Made by a program: the position numbers and the translations under genes. The notes beneath the pieces are model-generated. The model was not told the DNA's origin, made no database searches, and saw only the letters and a list, made by a program, of their open reading frames with translations. A DNA stretch of 64,000 nucleotides, from positions 180,541 through 244,540 of the forward strand of contig NZ_JACHIM010000002.1 of NCBI RefSeq assembly GCF_014203215.1, written 5' to 3'. This DNA comes from Bartonella callosciuri. Lineage in GTDB: Bacteria > Pseudomonadota > Alphaproteobacteria > Rhizobiales > Rhizobiaceae. Shown in pieces: positions 29,902-40,453 of this stretch. Position 1 is the first letter of the stretch. Each line of letters starts with the position of its first letter.

Positions 29902-30842
29902 TAGGCTTCTCCTTTTTGTATTTGACCAGCTTGCGTGCGTAAGAAGGCTTCTCCACAGCGGCGTGCAAGATCGCGAACACGAAGAATATAACTTTGTCGC
30001 TCAGTCACAGAAATAACGCCACGTGCCTGCAAAAGATTGAAGATATGGCTGGCTTTAATACATTGGTCATAAGCTGGAAAAATACACCGATGTAAGCCAT
30101 TTTCTTTATTTGGTTTTCCAGCCTCAAGGAGTGCGATGCATTCACATTCTGCATCGATAAAATGCTGGTATAGCAGTTTTGTATTCGCAAATTCGAAATT
30201 GTAATATGAATATTCCTGTTCTGCTTGTAAAAAAATATCTCTATAGCTTATTTTATTTTCTCCATCTAAACCATTAAAGTTAAGATCATAGACGTTATCA
30301 ACACCCTGGATATACATTGCTAGACGTTCAAGTCCGTAGGTGAGTTCTCCCGAAACTGGGGCACACTCAATGCCGCAAACCTGTTGAAAATAAGTAAATT
30401 GCGAAATTTCCATTCCATCGCACCAACATTCCCATCCAAGTCCCCAAGCACCCAAAGTTGGACTTTCCCAATCATCTTCGACAAAACGAATATCGTGAAG
30501 CTTTGTATCAAGACCGATGGCTTGTAGCGACTTAATATAAAGTTCTTGTAAATCGGAGGGAGAGGGCTTGAGAAGCACTTGGAATTGATAATAATGCTGT
30601 AAACGATTTGGATTTTTACCATATCTTCCGTCTGTTGGGCGTCGAGAGGGTTGGACGTAAGCCACTTTCCAAGGGCGTGGTCCCAGTGAGCGCAGTGTTG
30701 TGGCTGGATGAAAAGTTCCAGCTCCAACTTCCATATCGTAAGGTTGCAAAAGTGCGCATCCATAATGAGCCCAATAATTTTGCAGAGTTAAAATAAGTCC
30801 CTGAAAAGAGCGCCTTGGATTAAGATGTTCAGGTAGTTTCAC
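29901..30842 (-). CDS. glyQ: Glycyl-tRNA synthetase alpha subunit
   Basis: This is the catalytic class II core of the heterotetrameric synthetase, 313 residues. It shows [25 protein letters not shown], the motif 2 region around [28 protein letters not shown], and [12 protein letters not shown] (motif 3). It precedes glyS with a one-base overlap. The pair forms a two-gene operon. Confidence 0.97.
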   Translation of the reverse strand: MKLPEHLNPRRSFQGLILTLQNYWAHYGCALLQPYDMEVGAGTFHPATTLRSLGPRPWKVAYVQPSRRPTDGRYGKNPNRLQHYYQFQVLLKPSPSDLQELYIKSLQAIGLDTKLHDIRFVEDDWESPTLGAWGLGWECWCDGMEISQFTYFQQVCGIECAPVSGELTYGLERLAMYIQGVDNVYDLNFNGLDGENKISYRDIFLQAEQEYSYYNFEFANTKLLYQHFIDAECECIALLEAGKPNKENGLHRCIFPAYDQCIKASHIFNLLQARGVISVTERQSYILRVRDLARRCGEAFLRTQAGQIQKGEA

Positions 30843-30944
30843 GCTTTATACTCTTTAATATTTTAATCAATAGATAGTAACCAAAGGAACTTCAGACTCT
30901 ATAGTTGTCTATTGTTTCATGTGCTTATGGTCAAGCATCATTGT

Positions 30945-32648
30945 TTACTGTAAGCCAAATTTTAATTTTTCTTGGATTCTCTTGGCGTTTTTTGAGTTTT
31001 TTTCTTCCGCATCAACTGCATGATTCCACTGAAATAATGCTTCACGTTTACGCCCAACTTGCCAATAGGCATCGCCTAAATGCTCATTTAATGTTGGATC
31101 TGCAGGTTGCAGTTTGACAGCATTTTCTAACATTTGAACAGCTTTGTTATATTGTTTAAGTTTGTAATAGGCCCACCCTAAAGAATCCAAGATATAACCA
31201 TTTTGCGGTTGTAACGTGAAAGCTTTCTGCAGCATATGGAGTGATTCTTCAAGTTTTTGACCACGGTCAACAAGTGAATAGCCTAGATAGTTAAGAATTT
31301 GTGGGTGATTGGGAAAAAATTCAAGTGCTTTTCGCAGGTCAATCTCGGCTTTTTGCCATTGATCTAAACGTTCAAAAGCGATCCCACGTTGATAAAAGAG
31401 CTTCCAATCATCTCGTTGAAAGTTTTTTATTTGTGCGATAGCACGGTCCAGAGGTTGGATAGCTTCGAAAAATCTATTATTTTGCATATAAATAGCAGCG
31501 AGCGTTATCAAAGTGTGACGGTCATTGGGGAATTTTTTCTTTAATGACGTAAGGAGTTTGATAGCTTCATTATAATTATTGTTCTTTGCAAGAAGGAACG
31601 CAAGGTGAAGCTGTCCGTCCCTATAATAAGGGGATTTAGGTGGTAAAGCGTAGTAAAATTTAATTGCCTGATGTAGATCCCCCAATTTAGAAGAAATCTG
31701 TGCGAGTTGAAACAGTATTGCATCATTTTGAGGGTATAAAGTGAAAGATAACTGTTTGAAAATACGTGAAATTGTTCCTGAGCTCTTGTGGTTGAGGGCT
31801 GTTCCAAAGTTGTATAATACTTCGCCTGCTCCCTGTTGAGAAGTTTTAACCAACCTTTCTAAGGGAGCGCCTTTTTCAATTTTTTCTCGGATGTTTTTGA
31901 GCGCTTCTTGACCTGACAACATTTTTTCGCCATGCTTAATAGTCTGAAGAGCTTGATTGCGCATGTTATGGCGCAATTGGAATGAGGCGTAGGCTATGAT
32001 AATACGTTCATAGGTATTAGGGGCTATCAGAGGACTTTGTTTGTTATTAAGTGCTTGAATAAAATACTTTTTTGCATTTTCTGTATGTCCTGCTAAGTCG
32101 TTCATAAGTGCGAGGTGATAACTTATAAAAAGGTTATACCAGACAGTTCCTTTGATCTTTTCAAGATCAGAGATTGCTTGAGATTTTTGTCCAGATCCAA
32201 ATGTCACCCACGCTCCGATGAGCTCAATGACTGGATTATTACGTGCAGGAAGTGCTTTTAATTGTAAAAGAAGTTTAGCATTTCTGTAGTCTTTTTTGAT
32301 AAGACTGTCTACTGATAATGTCAAGGAAACGAAGGGAGTTATAATACCTTGCTCTTTTAGTTTTTTTGCTTGCTGAACAGCTTCTTTGAAGGATCCCACG
32401 GAGAGCAAGGCTTCAAGGAGTTCTTTTTGTGTTTCGATGTTATCAGGTTTATAAACGAGCGCTTTCTTTAAATAATTGATAGCAAGAACTGTTTTATTTT
32501 CGTGATTTGCAACTCTTCCAGCTAGATAAGCACCTGTAAATGAGGTTGTATTTATAGTGGCGTTTGTTTTGCTGTAAGTACCTGATATCATCAACATGAT
32601 GCCCGCGACCAAGAAAGTGAAAAAGCGGGATGCTGCAGCACTACACAT
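30945..32648 (-). CDS. Exported tetratricopeptide-repeat protein
   Basis: The 567-residue product has an N-terminal signal or anchor sequence (FFTFLVAGIMLMIS) and then TPR units across most of its length (for example NYLKKALVYKPDNIETQKELLEAL and YNKAVQMLENAVKLQPADPTLNEHLGDAYW). It is probably periplasmic or lipid-associated and mediates protein contacts, and no enzyme domain is seen. The start at 32648 is chosen over a TTG at 32675 because AAGGA lies about nine bases before it. It sits between glyQ and the polyprenyl synthase gene, facing the same way. Confidence 0.85.
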   Translation of the reverse strand: MCSAAASRFFTFLVAGIMLMISGTYSKTNATINTTSFTGAYLAGRVANHENKTVLAINYLKKALVYKPDNIETQKELLEALLSVGSFKEAVQQAKKLKEQGIITPFVSLTLSVDSLIKKDYRNAKLLLQLKALPARNNPVIELIGAWVTFGSGQKSQAISDLEKIKGTVWYNLFISYHLALMNDLAGHTENAKKYFIQALNNKQSPLIAPNTYERIIIAYASFQLRHNMRNQALQTIKHGEKMLSGQEALKNIREKIEKGAPLERLVKTSQQGAGEVLYNFGTALNHKSSGTISRIFKQLSFTLYPQNDAILFQLAQISSKLGDLHQAIKFYYALPPKSPYYRDGQLHLAFLLAKNNNYNEAIKLLTSLKKKFPNDRHTLITLAAIYMQNNRFFEAIQPLDRAIAQIKNFQRDDWKLFYQRGIAFERLDQWQKAEIDLRKALEFFPNHPQILNYLGYSLVDRGQKLEESLHMLQKAFTLQPQNGYILDSLGWAYYKLKQYNKAVQMLENAVKLQPADPTLNEHLGDAYWQVGRKREALFQWNHAVDAEEKNSKNAKRIQEKLKFGLQ

Positions 32649-32742
32649 AGAGCTAATCCTTTTGAAAATAATCAATCGACTGTATGGTTTATATCATATT
32701 CCGATTACTTTACTGAGAAATTATTGTGATTCTTTCAAAGAA

Positions 32743-33759
32743 TCAGTTTACGCGTGCAATACAAAAAGCAACAGTTTCAATGAGAGCATGGTGAGCAGGG
32801 CTTTTGTCAATTGAAGCGAGAGCATCAATTGCACGCCTCCCATAGATGCGTGCTTGTTCTATTGTATCTGTAAGGCTATCATATTTTTCGATTAAATGTT
32901 GCGCATGTGCGAAGGCTTCCTCATTGTTATTGCTGTTTTCGAGAGCTTGTTTCCAGAATGCTTTTTCTACTGTATTACTCCGTGCATATGCGAGTATAAC
33001 AGGCATTGTGATTTTTCCTTCTCTAAAATCATCGCCTATATTTTTTCCCAAATTTTGAGTAGCACCACCATAGTCAAGTGCATCATCAATCAATTGAAAA
33101 GCTAATCCTAGCAATGTTCCGTATTCACGTAATGCCGAACGCTCTTTATCTTTATAGCCAGCAATAATTGGTCCAACTTCAGCGGCAGCTGAAAAAAGTG
33201 CTGCCGTTTTTGCATTGATGATTTTAAGATAGTCTGAAATACTGGTTTCTATATTTTTTGCTGTAGAAAGTTGCATAACCTCTCCCTCGGCAATAATTGC
33301 AGCAGCGTTAGCTAGGACAGAAAGAGCTTCTATAGAACCAACCTCAACCATCATTTTGAAAGCTTGTCCCAACAAAAAGTCACCGACAAGTACACTTGCT
33401 TGATTTCCCCAAATCACTCGTGCAGTAGATTTTCCACGTCGTAAATTACTTTCATCAATCACATCATCATGTAATAAGGTTGCTGTATGCATAAATTCAA
33501 CGGCTGTTGCGAGTTTTACATGCCCATCGCTTTGATAACCGAACATATGAGCGGAAGCTAACGTGATCATTGGGCGTAACCGCTTTCCACCTGATGAAAT
33601 GAGGTGGTTGGAAATTTCAGGGATCATTTCAACCTCTGATTTTGCCATAGAAAGAATAAGCTGATTTACGCATTCCATATCATTTTTGGTAAGGTTGATC
33701 AGGGATTGAAGAGACATTTGACTATTTCTTGTTTGATCTGATTTGGTGGCTACACTCAA
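32743..33759 (-). CDS. ispB: Long-chain polyprenyl diphosphate synthase (octaprenyl/decaprenyl type)
   Basis: This enzyme makes the side chain for ubiquinone, used by UbiA encoded later in the window. The 338-residue protein has the first Asp-rich motif LLHDDVIDESNLRRG, the second LIDDALDYGG, and the GGKRLRPM IPP-binding segment. The start is taken as TTG at 33759 because TAGGAG lies eight bases upstream. The longer frame beginning at 33843 has no ribosome site. The exact chain length of the product cannot be read from sequence. Confidence 0.92.
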   Translation of the reverse strand: MSVATKSDQTRNSQMSLQSLINLTKNDMECVNQLILSMAKSEVEMIPEISNHLISSGGKRLRPMITLASAHMFGYQSDGHVKLATAVEFMHTATLLHDDVIDESNLRRGKSTARVIWGNQASVLVGDFLLGQAFKMMVEVGSIEALSVLANAAAIIAEGEVMQLSTAKNIETSISDYLKIINAKTAALFSAAAEVGPIIAGYKDKERSALREYGTLLGLAFQLIDDALDYGGATQNLGKNIGDDFREGKITMPVILAYARSNTVEKAFWKQALENSNNNEEAFAHAQHLIEKYDSLTDTIEQARIYGRRAIDALASIDKSPAHHALIETVAFCIARVN

Positions 33760-34014
33760 TATGGTTACTCCTAGAGTATTGCGATGAACGTATATGAATT
33801 CTATTTTGTGTACTAGCATAAAGGGGGTTTTGTTTTGACTCAAGCTTTTGATGCTACGAAGTGGAAGTCTTCGATGATATTGGCAAAGAATATTTTTAAA
33901 AGCTTGTGTAATGTTGTTATTATGAAGTTATGGAAAGAATTTGAACAAGCGTTGTTTAAATAACAGATGACAGACATAAAGTGCAGTTTATAAAGGTGAA
34001 CATTAGGCTTTCAA

Positions 34015-34806
34015 ATGGATGAAATAACGAATCAGAGTGATGAAACAATTGATAGTTTTCATCGCGGGAAGTTTTATTTGGTTCAACCACGTAAATATGG
34101 CCATCGTTCTGGTATGGATGCTATGTTATTAGCCAGTTTGGTGCCGAATGATTTAAAGGGTAAGGTTGTTGATTTAGGTGCTGGTGCTGGTGCTGCAGGG
34201 TTGGCGGTTGCTTCGCGTTGTCTAAAAGTTTATGTTACTTTGGTTGAACGATCAGCTTTTATGGCATCTTATGCTCAAAAAACGCTGATGCTAAAGCAGA
34301 ATGAAAAGCTTGCTGAGCGAATTTGTTTGTTAAGGGCAGATGTTACTTTCAAAGGTAAGGAGCGCTTAAAAGCAGGACTGGAAGATAATTCTTTTGATTT
34401 TGCAATTATGAATCCACCTTTTAACAATCCTGCAGATTGTAGAACACCTGATAAACAAAAATCTGAGGCACATGTAATGTCTGAAGATATGTTTGAAAAT
34501 TGGTTACGGAGCGCAGCAGCAATTGTAAAGCCAGGTGGGTACTTAGGGCTCATTGCGCGTCCACAGTCGTTGACTAATATTTTGAACGCGTTAGAGGGCC
34601 GCTTTGGCGGTATCTGTATAATTCCTGTTCATGCACGTGCGACAACGGCAGCAATGCGTATTTTGTTTTATGCAAAACGGGGAAGTAGAGCAGCTTTATC
34701 CGTATTACCCGCGTTGATTATGCATAATGAGGAGGATCAAGCTTTTTCACCACAGATTGATGCCATCAATAATGGACGTATAAGTTTGTGGGAATTTTTT
34801 AAATGA
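34015..34806 (+). CDS. tRNA1(Val) adenine-37 N6-methyltransferase-like protein (TrmN6 family)
   Basis: This is a 263-residue class I methyltransferase with motif I VVDLGAGAGAAGLAVAS (about residue 45) and the amino-methylating motif IV MNPPFNNPADCRTP (about residue 130). Both are typical of TrmN6/YfiC, which modifies A37 of tRNA1(Val). The N-terminus (LVQPRKYGHRSGMDAMLLASLV) is the usual family lead-in. It is transcribed divergently from ispB and lies before the S49 peptidase gene. The target RNA is family inference. Confidence 0.88.
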   Translation: MDEITNQSDETIDSFHRGKFYLVQPRKYGHRSGMDAMLLASLVPNDLKGKVVDLGAGAGAAGLAVASRCLKVYVTLVERSAFMASYAQKTLMLKQNEKLAERICLLRADVTFKGKERLKAGLEDNSFDFAIMNPPFNNPADCRTPDKQKSEAHVMSEDMFENWLRSAAAIVKPGGYLGLIARPQSLTNILNALEGRFGGICIIPVHARATTAAMRILFYAKRGSRAALSVLPALIMHNEEDQAFSPQIDAINNGRISLWEFFK

Positions 34807-34873
34807 TATCTTGTGTTTTCCAGTTTATTATTTAAATTCAGATTTGATCTTTTATTTTTAAAGGATTTTAATT

Positions 34874-34972
34874 ATGGATGAAATCGGGTTTTGGTTTGCA
34901 TTTTGGGCTTTTTTGGGCACTGTCGTGTTTAGTTATGGTCTTCCTCATTTATTACCTTTTCTTTTCTTCTAA
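34874..34972 (+). CDS. 32-residue single-pass membrane protein, unknown
   Basis: The frame MDEIGFWFAFWAFLGTVVFS followed by a hydrophobic tail ending in TAA codes a tiny, highly hydrophobic peptide with one membrane helix. AAAGGA lies nine bases before the ATG. The gap to the next start is short (25 bp), so it is probably part of a transcript with the methyltransferase and the S49 peptidase. No family is recognised. The strong ribosome site and fitting position argue that it is real. Confidence 0.55.
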   Translation: MDEIGFWFAFWAFLGTVVFSYGLPHLLPFLFF

Positions 34973-34997
34973 TAATTTATAAGGAAATTTCGTTTTG

Positions 34998-35846
34998 ATG
35001 GATGTTATCAAGAATCTTGTTCCGCGCCGTTTTTATTCTAGTAAACTTGAAATTCCTGTGGTGCGTCTTTATGGAGCTATTATGGATTCAGCTTCGCCAG
35101 TAGCGCGTACGCTTTCATTAGCCAAGTGTGCGAATCTTTTAGACAAGGCTTTTGCGTACAAAAGAACACCAGCTGTTGCACTTATTATCAATTCTCCTGG
35201 TGGCTCTCCTGTGCAATCACGTTTTATTTTTAAGCGTATCCGCGATTTGGCAGAAGAGAAAAATAAACAGGTTCTTGTATTTATTGAGGATATAGCAGCA
35301 TCAGGTGGTTATATGATTGCTTGTGCTGGGGATGAAATTTTTGCTGATCCTTCTTCGATTGTTGGTTCTATAGGGGTTGTTTCAGCGTCCTTTGGTTTTC
35401 CAGAACTTTTGAAAAAAATTGGTATTGAGCGGCGTGTTTATACAGCAGGAAAAAATAAGGTTACTTTGGATCCATTTCAGCCAGAAAAGAAAGCGGATAT
35501 TGAGCATTTGAAATCTTTACAACTTGAAGTTCACAAAACTTTTATCGATTTAGTTAAAGAGCGACGTGCAGCGAAATTATCGAACGATTCCAATATTTTT
35601 ACAGGAATGTTTTGGAGTGGAAGGAAAAGCGTTGAGCTTGGCTTAATTGATGGACTGAATGATGTGCGCTCTGTTATTAAGGAGCGATTTGGTGATGATA
35701 CAAAACTTCGGTTAATAGCTCCTCCAAAAAGTTTTTTAGGACCTAAAACCGCTTCAGGAATTACGGCTAATGCGGTTTATACTGCAGTTGATAGTCTGTT
35801 AATGACAGCACAGGAGCGGGCACTTTGGCAGCGTTATGGTTTGTGA
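34998..35846 (+). CDS. S49-family signal peptide peptidase (SppA/SohB-like)
   Basis: The 282-residue serine protease has a Ser nucleophile in IAASGGYMIACAGDEIFADPSSIVGSIGV (about residue 100) and a candidate catalytic Lys in AGKNKVTLDPFQP. That is the single-domain SppA arrangement that clears cleaved signal peptides in the membrane. There is no obvious N-terminal membrane helix, which is less usual and suggests peripheral or cytosolic-face activity. AAGGA stands 12 bases before the ATG at 34998, and an adjacent TTG start at 34995 is also possible. Confidence 0.87.
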   Translation: MDVIKNLVPRRFYSSKLEIPVVRLYGAIMDSASPVARTLSLAKCANLLDKAFAYKRTPAVALIINSPGGSPVQSRFIFKRIRDLAEEKNKQVLVFIEDIAASGGYMIACAGDEIFADPSSIVGSIGVVSASFGFPELLKKIGIERRVYTAGKNKVTLDPFQPEKKADIEHLKSLQLEVHKTFIDLVKERRAAKLSNDSNIFTGMFWSGRKSVELGLIDGLNDVRSVIKERFGDDTKLRLIAPPKSFLGPKTASGITANAVYTAVDSLLMTAQERALWQRYGL

Positions 35847-35924
35847 TAGAAAAAGTGGTTCGATAAACGATGAGTTTAGTTGATAATTTTACTTAAAAAC
35901 GTTTGTTAGAAAGAAAGACTTAAA

Positions 35925-36104
35925 ATGATACGGATGGTTGCGTTCGGTTTATTTTGTATCATAGCTTTCCATATTTATTATTTATTTAGGAAACGATTAC
36001 AGAAGACATTACAGGGCTTTTGTCGTGTAGAGGCTGAGTCACATGTGGGGAAAAGAAGTACTTTGGTAAAAGATCCTTGTACAGGTGAATATTTCGTCAG
36101 ATGA
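35925..36104 (+). CDS. 59-residue membrane-anchored small protein
   Basis: The frame begins MIRMVAFGLFCIIAF and ends with LVKDPCTGEYFVR. One N-terminal membrane helix (about residues 4-20) is followed by a basic segment and a conserved-looking LVKDPxTGEYF tail. I recall short rhizobial proteins of this type, membrane anchor plus a VxDPxTGxYF tail, in this genomic position, so the gene is probably conserved. GAAAGA precedes the ATG. It ends 6 bp before ispE. Confidence 0.65.
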   Translation: MIRMVAFGLFCIIAFHIYYLFRKRLQKTLQGFCRVEAESHVGKRSTLVKDPCTGEYFVR

Positions 36105-36110
36105 TATTGG

Positions 36111-37010
36111 ATGTACAAGCTTTCTTCAAAGAGCATTCTTAATTTATTTACACCTGTTAAGTTGAATTTAGCTTTGCATGTTGTGGGGCAGCGTGCTGAT
36201 GGTTATCATTTAATAGAAAGTTTGGTCTATTTTAGTCTCAGCGGTGATTATTTAGGCTATGCACCTTATGAAAGTGACCACTTCGTGTTAACAGGTCCGT
36301 TTGCGGATGGACTTGCTTCTGATACAGGAAATTTAGTTATTCGCGCACGTGATTTTATGCGTGAGAAATTTCCTGAAAGTGCTAAACCTGCTTTTTTTCA
36401 ACTTATTAAGATGTTACCTGTTGCTTCAGGCGTTGGTGGTGGTTCAGGCGATGCTGCTGGTGTTTTGAGCATATTGCGTCGGCAATGGAATCTTGATTGC
36501 TCTTGTGAAGAATTGGCGGAAATGAGCTTAGCACTTGGTGCTGATGTGCCAATGTGTCTTTTTGCATTGGAATATCAGCAGCCGCTTCTTGTGAAAGGAA
36601 TTGGCCAAGATATTGCTCGACTAAAAGATGCCTGTTCTTTGGCAGTAGTGTTAGTGAATCATGGTCAACAGATTGCAACGAAAGCTGTTTTTAAGGCTTT
36701 GGAGAAGCGCAATCATCTTCCTTTGAAAATTGATCCAGCAGCTCTAACGACGGTTGATTCATTGGTTGAAGCTTTACAAAAGACGCGTAATGATCTTTTT
36801 TCTTCTGCATTAAAAATTGCACCTCAATTAATTGAAGTGTTAGCTACATTAGATGAGTGTGGTTCTCTTTTTTCTCGTATGTCTGGGGCAGGGGCGACTT
36901 GCTTTGGTATTTTTAAAGATCAACAAGCAGCCCAAAAGGCTGCCCTTTTGATAAAGTCGATGCATCCAAGTTGGTTTGTGAAATCTATCATAACTTTAGG
37001 AAGGGTTTGA
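36111..37010 (+). CDS. ispE: 4-diphosphocytidyl-2-C-methyl-D-erythritol kinase
   Basis: IspE phosphorylates CDP-ME in the MEP isoprenoid pathway and is a GHMP kinase. The 299-residue protein has [20 protein letters not shown] at the N-terminus, the ATP loop [18 protein letters not shown] (about residue 104) and the C-terminal [14 protein letters not shown]. It starts 6 bp after the small membrane protein gene, suggesting one transcript. dxs and ispH in this window belong to the same pathway. Confidence 0.96.
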   Translation: MYKLSSKSILNLFTPVKLNLALHVVGQRADGYHLIESLVYFSLSGDYLGYAPYESDHFVLTGPFADGLASDTGNLVIRARDFMREKFPESAKPAFFQLIKMLPVASGVGGGSGDAAGVLSILRRQWNLDCSCEELAEMSLALGADVPMCLFALEYQQPLLVKGIGQDIARLKDACSLAVVLVNHGQQIATKAVFKALEKRNHLPLKIDPAALTTVDSLVEALQKTRNDLFSSALKIAPQLIEVLATLDECGSLFSRMSGAGATCFGIFKDQQAAQKAALLIKSMHPSWFVKSIITLGRV

Positions 37011-37261
37011 TAGATAAACATAAAAGTAAAAGATTTTATTGAGAAACGGTTCTGTTATGTGCGATGGGGTGTGTATTTTTTGTTTTTACGATTAAATTTG
37101 TGCATGCTAGTATAACATTTTAGCAAAATAATCGAAAAGTAGTGTGGAATAGTCGGTAATCTAATTTTTTGTTTCTGTGTTTGTATAAGAATTCACTAGG
37201 ACGTTTGGTGAACTATTTTGAATAGGGCTTGCAGAAAAAGGCAAGCTATAAAAATGGATGT

Positions 37262-37933
37262 ATGTTTCCTTGTATTTGTGATTTATCAAAGATGTTTAAT
37301 TTACCACTTCAGCCAAATTTTTCATGCGAATTAGATTTGCAGAAACAGGGTTTTTTGCATATAGCGGGTGTTGATGAAGTGGGACGTGGTCCTCTTGCGG
37401 GTCCTGTAGTAACGGCAGCAGTTATTTTGGATAAAGACCATATTCCTGAAGGGCTGAATGATTCAAAAAAACTCTCTATCCAACGACGCAATGAACTTTA
37501 TGATGAAATTTTGCAAAATGCATTAGCGATTTCGATTGCTAGTCTTTGTGCTCATACGATCGATCAATCTAATATTAGAAAAGCAACTTTAGAAGCAATG
37601 CGTCGCTGTATTACAGGACTAGCAGTTCCAGCTAACTATGCTCTGGTTGATGGGCGTGATATTCCCTCTCATTTGCCATGTTCAGCAACTGCTTTAATTA
37701 AAGGCGATCAACGTTCCATTTCAATTGCAGCAGCATCTATTATTGCCAAAGTAACGCGGGATCGGATGATGGAATGTGCGGGGCAAGTTTATAAAGGTTA
37801 TGGTTTAGAGAAGCATGTAGGTTATGCAACGCCAGCGCACCGTGCAGCTCTTAATACATACGGACCAATTATGAGGTTACATCGTTATAGTTTTTCTCCA
37901 CTCAAAGAGCGCTACAGGGATGATATGTCATGA
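37262..37933 (+). CDS. rnhB: Ribonuclease HII
   Basis: RnhB removes ribonucleotides from DNA and RNA-DNA hybrids. The active-site Asp-Glu pair is in [15 protein letters not shown] further Asp lies in ALVDGRDIP, and [13 protein letters not shown] is the conserved helix. The start is uncertain: ATG 37262 gives 223 residues, ATG 37292 gives 213, and an upstream TTG at 37229 is also in frame. None has a strong ribosome site. Its last four bases overlap the tsaC start (ATGA), implying coupling. Confidence 0.92.
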   Translation: MFPCICDLSKMFNLPLQPNFSCELDLQKQGFLHIAGVDEVGRGPLAGPVVTAAVILDKDHIPEGLNDSKKLSIQRRNELYDEILQNALAISIASLCAHTIDQSNIRKATLEAMRRCITGLAVPANYALVDGRDIPSHLPCSATALIKGDQRSISIAAASIIAKVTRDRMMECAGQVYKGYGLEKHVGYATPAHRAALNTYGPIMRLHRYSFSPLKERYRDDMS

Positions 37934-38892
37934 CGATTTTGCCTTTCAATAACGCTTCGTTAAAAGAGGCAGTTGCACTTCTTGAACAGGGGAGGTTAGT
38001 GGCTCTACCGACAGAAACTGTTTACGGATTGGCGGGTGATGCGACCAATGAGAGGGCAGTATCTTCTATTTTTTCTATGAAGAGGCGTCCACAATTTAAT
38101 CCTCTTATTGCCCATGTAAGCAGCATTGATATGGCAGAACGCTACGTTAAAATTGATTTTCTTTCACGTCGATTAATGGAGGTATTTTGGCCAGGACCTT
38201 TGACATTAGTTTTACCTTTAAAGGCGCAGCATAATATTCATCCTTTAACCACTTCCGGTTTGAATACATTGGCTGTCCGTTTTCCAGAGAGTTGTTTTGC
38301 AAAAGTTGTACAATGTTTTGGTCGACCGCTCGCTGCTCCTAGTGCGAATCAATCGGGACGTCTTAGTCCTACTTCGGCTAAAGCTGTTTTAGAATCGTTA
38401 GGGGAATCTGTTCCTTTGATACTTGATGGAGGCGCTTGTAAAATAGGATTAGAATCAACAATTATTAAGGTTTGTGGTGAAGGTATTTATCTTTTGCGTC
38501 CCGGTGGGCTTGCCGCTGAAGAGATTGAAGAAATTGCAGGGTTATCACTGAAGCGGATAGATCAACGGGCTGCGATTGAGGCACCAGGTATGTTAAAATC
38601 ACATTATGCACCCAATGCCTCGATTCGTTTAAATGTAAAAGAAGTGAAAAGCGGTGAAGCACTTTTGGCATTTGGTCGAAAACGCATTATCGGGGTTGAA
38701 AATGCCGTTTCTGTTTTAAATCTTAGTGAGAGTGGACAGTTGGAAGAGGCGGCCTCTCATTTATTTCAATACATGAGGGAATTGGATTCATTCAAGGTGA
38801 GATCTATTGCCGTCGAACCTATTCCCTCATACGGATTAGGTGAGGCCATTAATGATCGTCTCATACGTGCTGCGGCTCCAAAGGAGAAATGA
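37930..38892 (+). CDS. tsaC: Threonylcarbamoyl-AMP synthase (Sua5/TsaC type)
   Basis: This enzyme makes threonylcarbamoyl-AMP for the universal t6A37 tRNA modification. The 320-residue protein has a YrdC domain (residues 10-200) with [32 protein letters not shown] and [15 protein letters not shown]-terminal Sua5 domain (about residues 215-320, with [11 protein letters not shown] at the linker) makes it the long Sua5 form. The start overlaps the rnhB stop by 4 bp. Confidence 0.94.
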   Translation: MTILPFNNASLKEAVALLEQGRLVALPTETVYGLAGDATNERAVSSIFSMKRRPQFNPLIAHVSSIDMAERYVKIDFLSRRLMEVFWPGPLTLVLPLKAQHNIHPLTTSGLNTLAVRFPESCFAKVVQCFGRPLAAPSANQSGRLSPTSAKAVLESLGESVPLILDGGACKIGLESTIIKVCGEGIYLLRPGGLAAEEIEEIAGLSLKRIDQRAAIEAPGMLKSHYAPNASIRLNVKEVKSGEALLAFGRKRIIGVENAVSVLNLSESGQLEEAASHLFQYMRELDSFKVRSIAVEPIPSYGLGEAINDRLIRAAAPKEK

Positions 38893-38894
38893 AG

Positions 38895-40304
38895 ATGGAG
38901 CAGGAGTTAATTGAGAAGTTTACAAAAATTGTTGGCGATGCATACGCTATAACCGATCAGGCGTTAATTGCACCCTATTTACTCGAACAACGCGGACTTT
39001 TTCATGGAAAAACACCATTACTATTACGGCCATCTTCTACCGCAGAAATATCGTCAATTATGCGGTTAGCTAGCCAAACATGCACACCGATTGTACCTCA
39101 AGGGGGAAATACAGGTCTTGTGGGTGGTCAACAGCCAGATGAGAGTGGAAACAGCGTTCTTTTATCCATGGAACGATTGAACAAGATAAGATGTATGAAT
39201 CTTGAAGGTAATATTGCTGTGGTGGAAGCTGGTGTTATTTTACAGGACTTACAGAAAAAAGTCGATGAATCAGATCGTTTTTTTCCTCTTTCTTTGGCTT
39301 CGGAAGGCTCTTGTCAGATAGGAGGAAATCTTTCATCTAATGCTGGAGGGACGGCTGTTTTAGCTTATGGCAATATGCGTGAACTTTGTCTTGGTTTGGA
39401 AGTCGTTTTGCCTGATGGTCGTATTTTGGATGATTTGCGTTTTGTAAAAAAAGACAATAGCGGTTATGATTTGAAAAACCTTTTTATTGGTGCAGAAGGC
39501 ACTTTAGGAGTTATAACAGCGGCAGTTTTAAAGCTTTTTCCAAGACCCAAAGGAAAAGCAGTTGCTTTGGTTGGTTTATGTAGTCCAGCTAAGGCTCTTG
39601 GGTTTTTATCTCTTGCACAATCTCATGGAGTGGGGATGTTGACTGGTTTTGAGCTCATGGGAAAATTCAGTTTGCAAATGGCTTTAGACTATAAGATGTG
39701 TGAAAAATCTCCTCTTGAACATGAGCATGAATGGTATGTATTAATTAATATTTCATCATTACAGAGCGAGGATGAGGCATTATCAGTGCTCAGTATTATT
39801 TTGGAAGAAGCTTTAAAGGATACTGTGATAGAAGATGCGGTTATTGCGCAATCGTTAAAGCAGCAAGATTTTTTTTGGCAATTGCGTGAAAGTATATCAT
39901 CTGCGCAAAAATTAGCGGGAGGGTCCATTAAGCATGATATTGCGGTCCCTACTGCTTCAATTCCTGATTTTATCGCTGAGGCAACACTTATTGTTGAAGA
40001 TATTATTCCAGGTGCGCGGGTGGTTTGTTTTGGTCACATGGGCGATGGAAATTTGCACTATAATATTACACAGCCTATAGGAGCTGATTCTGCAGCCTTT
40101 TTGCGTCTATGGGCACAAATCAACCATAGCATTCACAGTTTAGTGATGCACTATAAAGGTACGTTTTCTGCTGAGCATGGAATTGGTCAACTTAAGCGTG
40201 AGGAACTGCGCACTTTCAAATCACCTGTTGCGTTAGACATTATGCAAGGGATTAAGAAAACACTCGATCCTTTAGGGATTATGAATCCTAGAAAAATATT
40301 ATAA
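38895..40304 (+). CDS. FAD-linked D-2-hydroxyacid dehydrogenase/oxidase (GlcD/D2HGDH type)
   Basis: This is a 469-residue flavoprotein of the VAO/PCMH family. The FAD-binding PCMH domain contains PQGGNTGLVGGQQPDESGNS and SLASEGSCQIGGNLSSNAGGTAV. The C-terminal substrate domain contains RVVCFGHMGDGNLHYNITQP and FSAEHGIGQLKREEL, whose His residues are typical of D-lactate, glycolate and D-2-hydroxyglutarate dehydrogenases. The substrate cannot be decided from sequence. The ATG at 38895 is preferred because AAGGAG sits eight bases before it. The in-frame ATG at 38889 is too close to that site. It follows tsaC by 2 bp. Confidence 0.88.
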   Translation: MEQELIEKFTKIVGDAYAITDQALIAPYLLEQRGLFHGKTPLLLRPSSTAEISSIMRLASQTCTPIVPQGGNTGLVGGQQPDESGNSVLLSMERLNKIRCMNLEGNIAVVEAGVILQDLQKKVDESDRFFPLSLASEGSCQIGGNLSSNAGGTAVLAYGNMRELCLGLEVVLPDGRILDDLRFVKKDNSGYDLKNLFIGAEGTLGVITAAVLKLFPRPKGKAVALVGLCSPAKALGFLSLAQSHGVGMLTGFELMGKFSLQMALDYKMCEKSPLEHEHEWYVLINISSLQSEDEALSVLSIILEEALKDTVIEDAVIAQSLKQQDFFWQLRESISSAQKLAGGSIKHDIAVPTASIPDFIAEATLIVEDIIPGARVVCFGHMGDGNLHYNITQPIGADSAAFLRLWAQINHSIHSLVMHYKGTFSAEHGIGQLKREELRTFKSPVALDIMQGIKKTLDPLGIMNPRKIL

Positions 40305-40453
40305 TTCAAGAGAGATGAATTTTATTATGTGTTTTTGTTTATATTTCAATAACCAAAAAAGAAACCAGTTGTTTTTTTTAAAATCTTTTAATAATTCAAT
40401 GAAGGAAAGCTGTTAAAGAGTGTATATTATTAAGATAAATTGGGACACTATAT

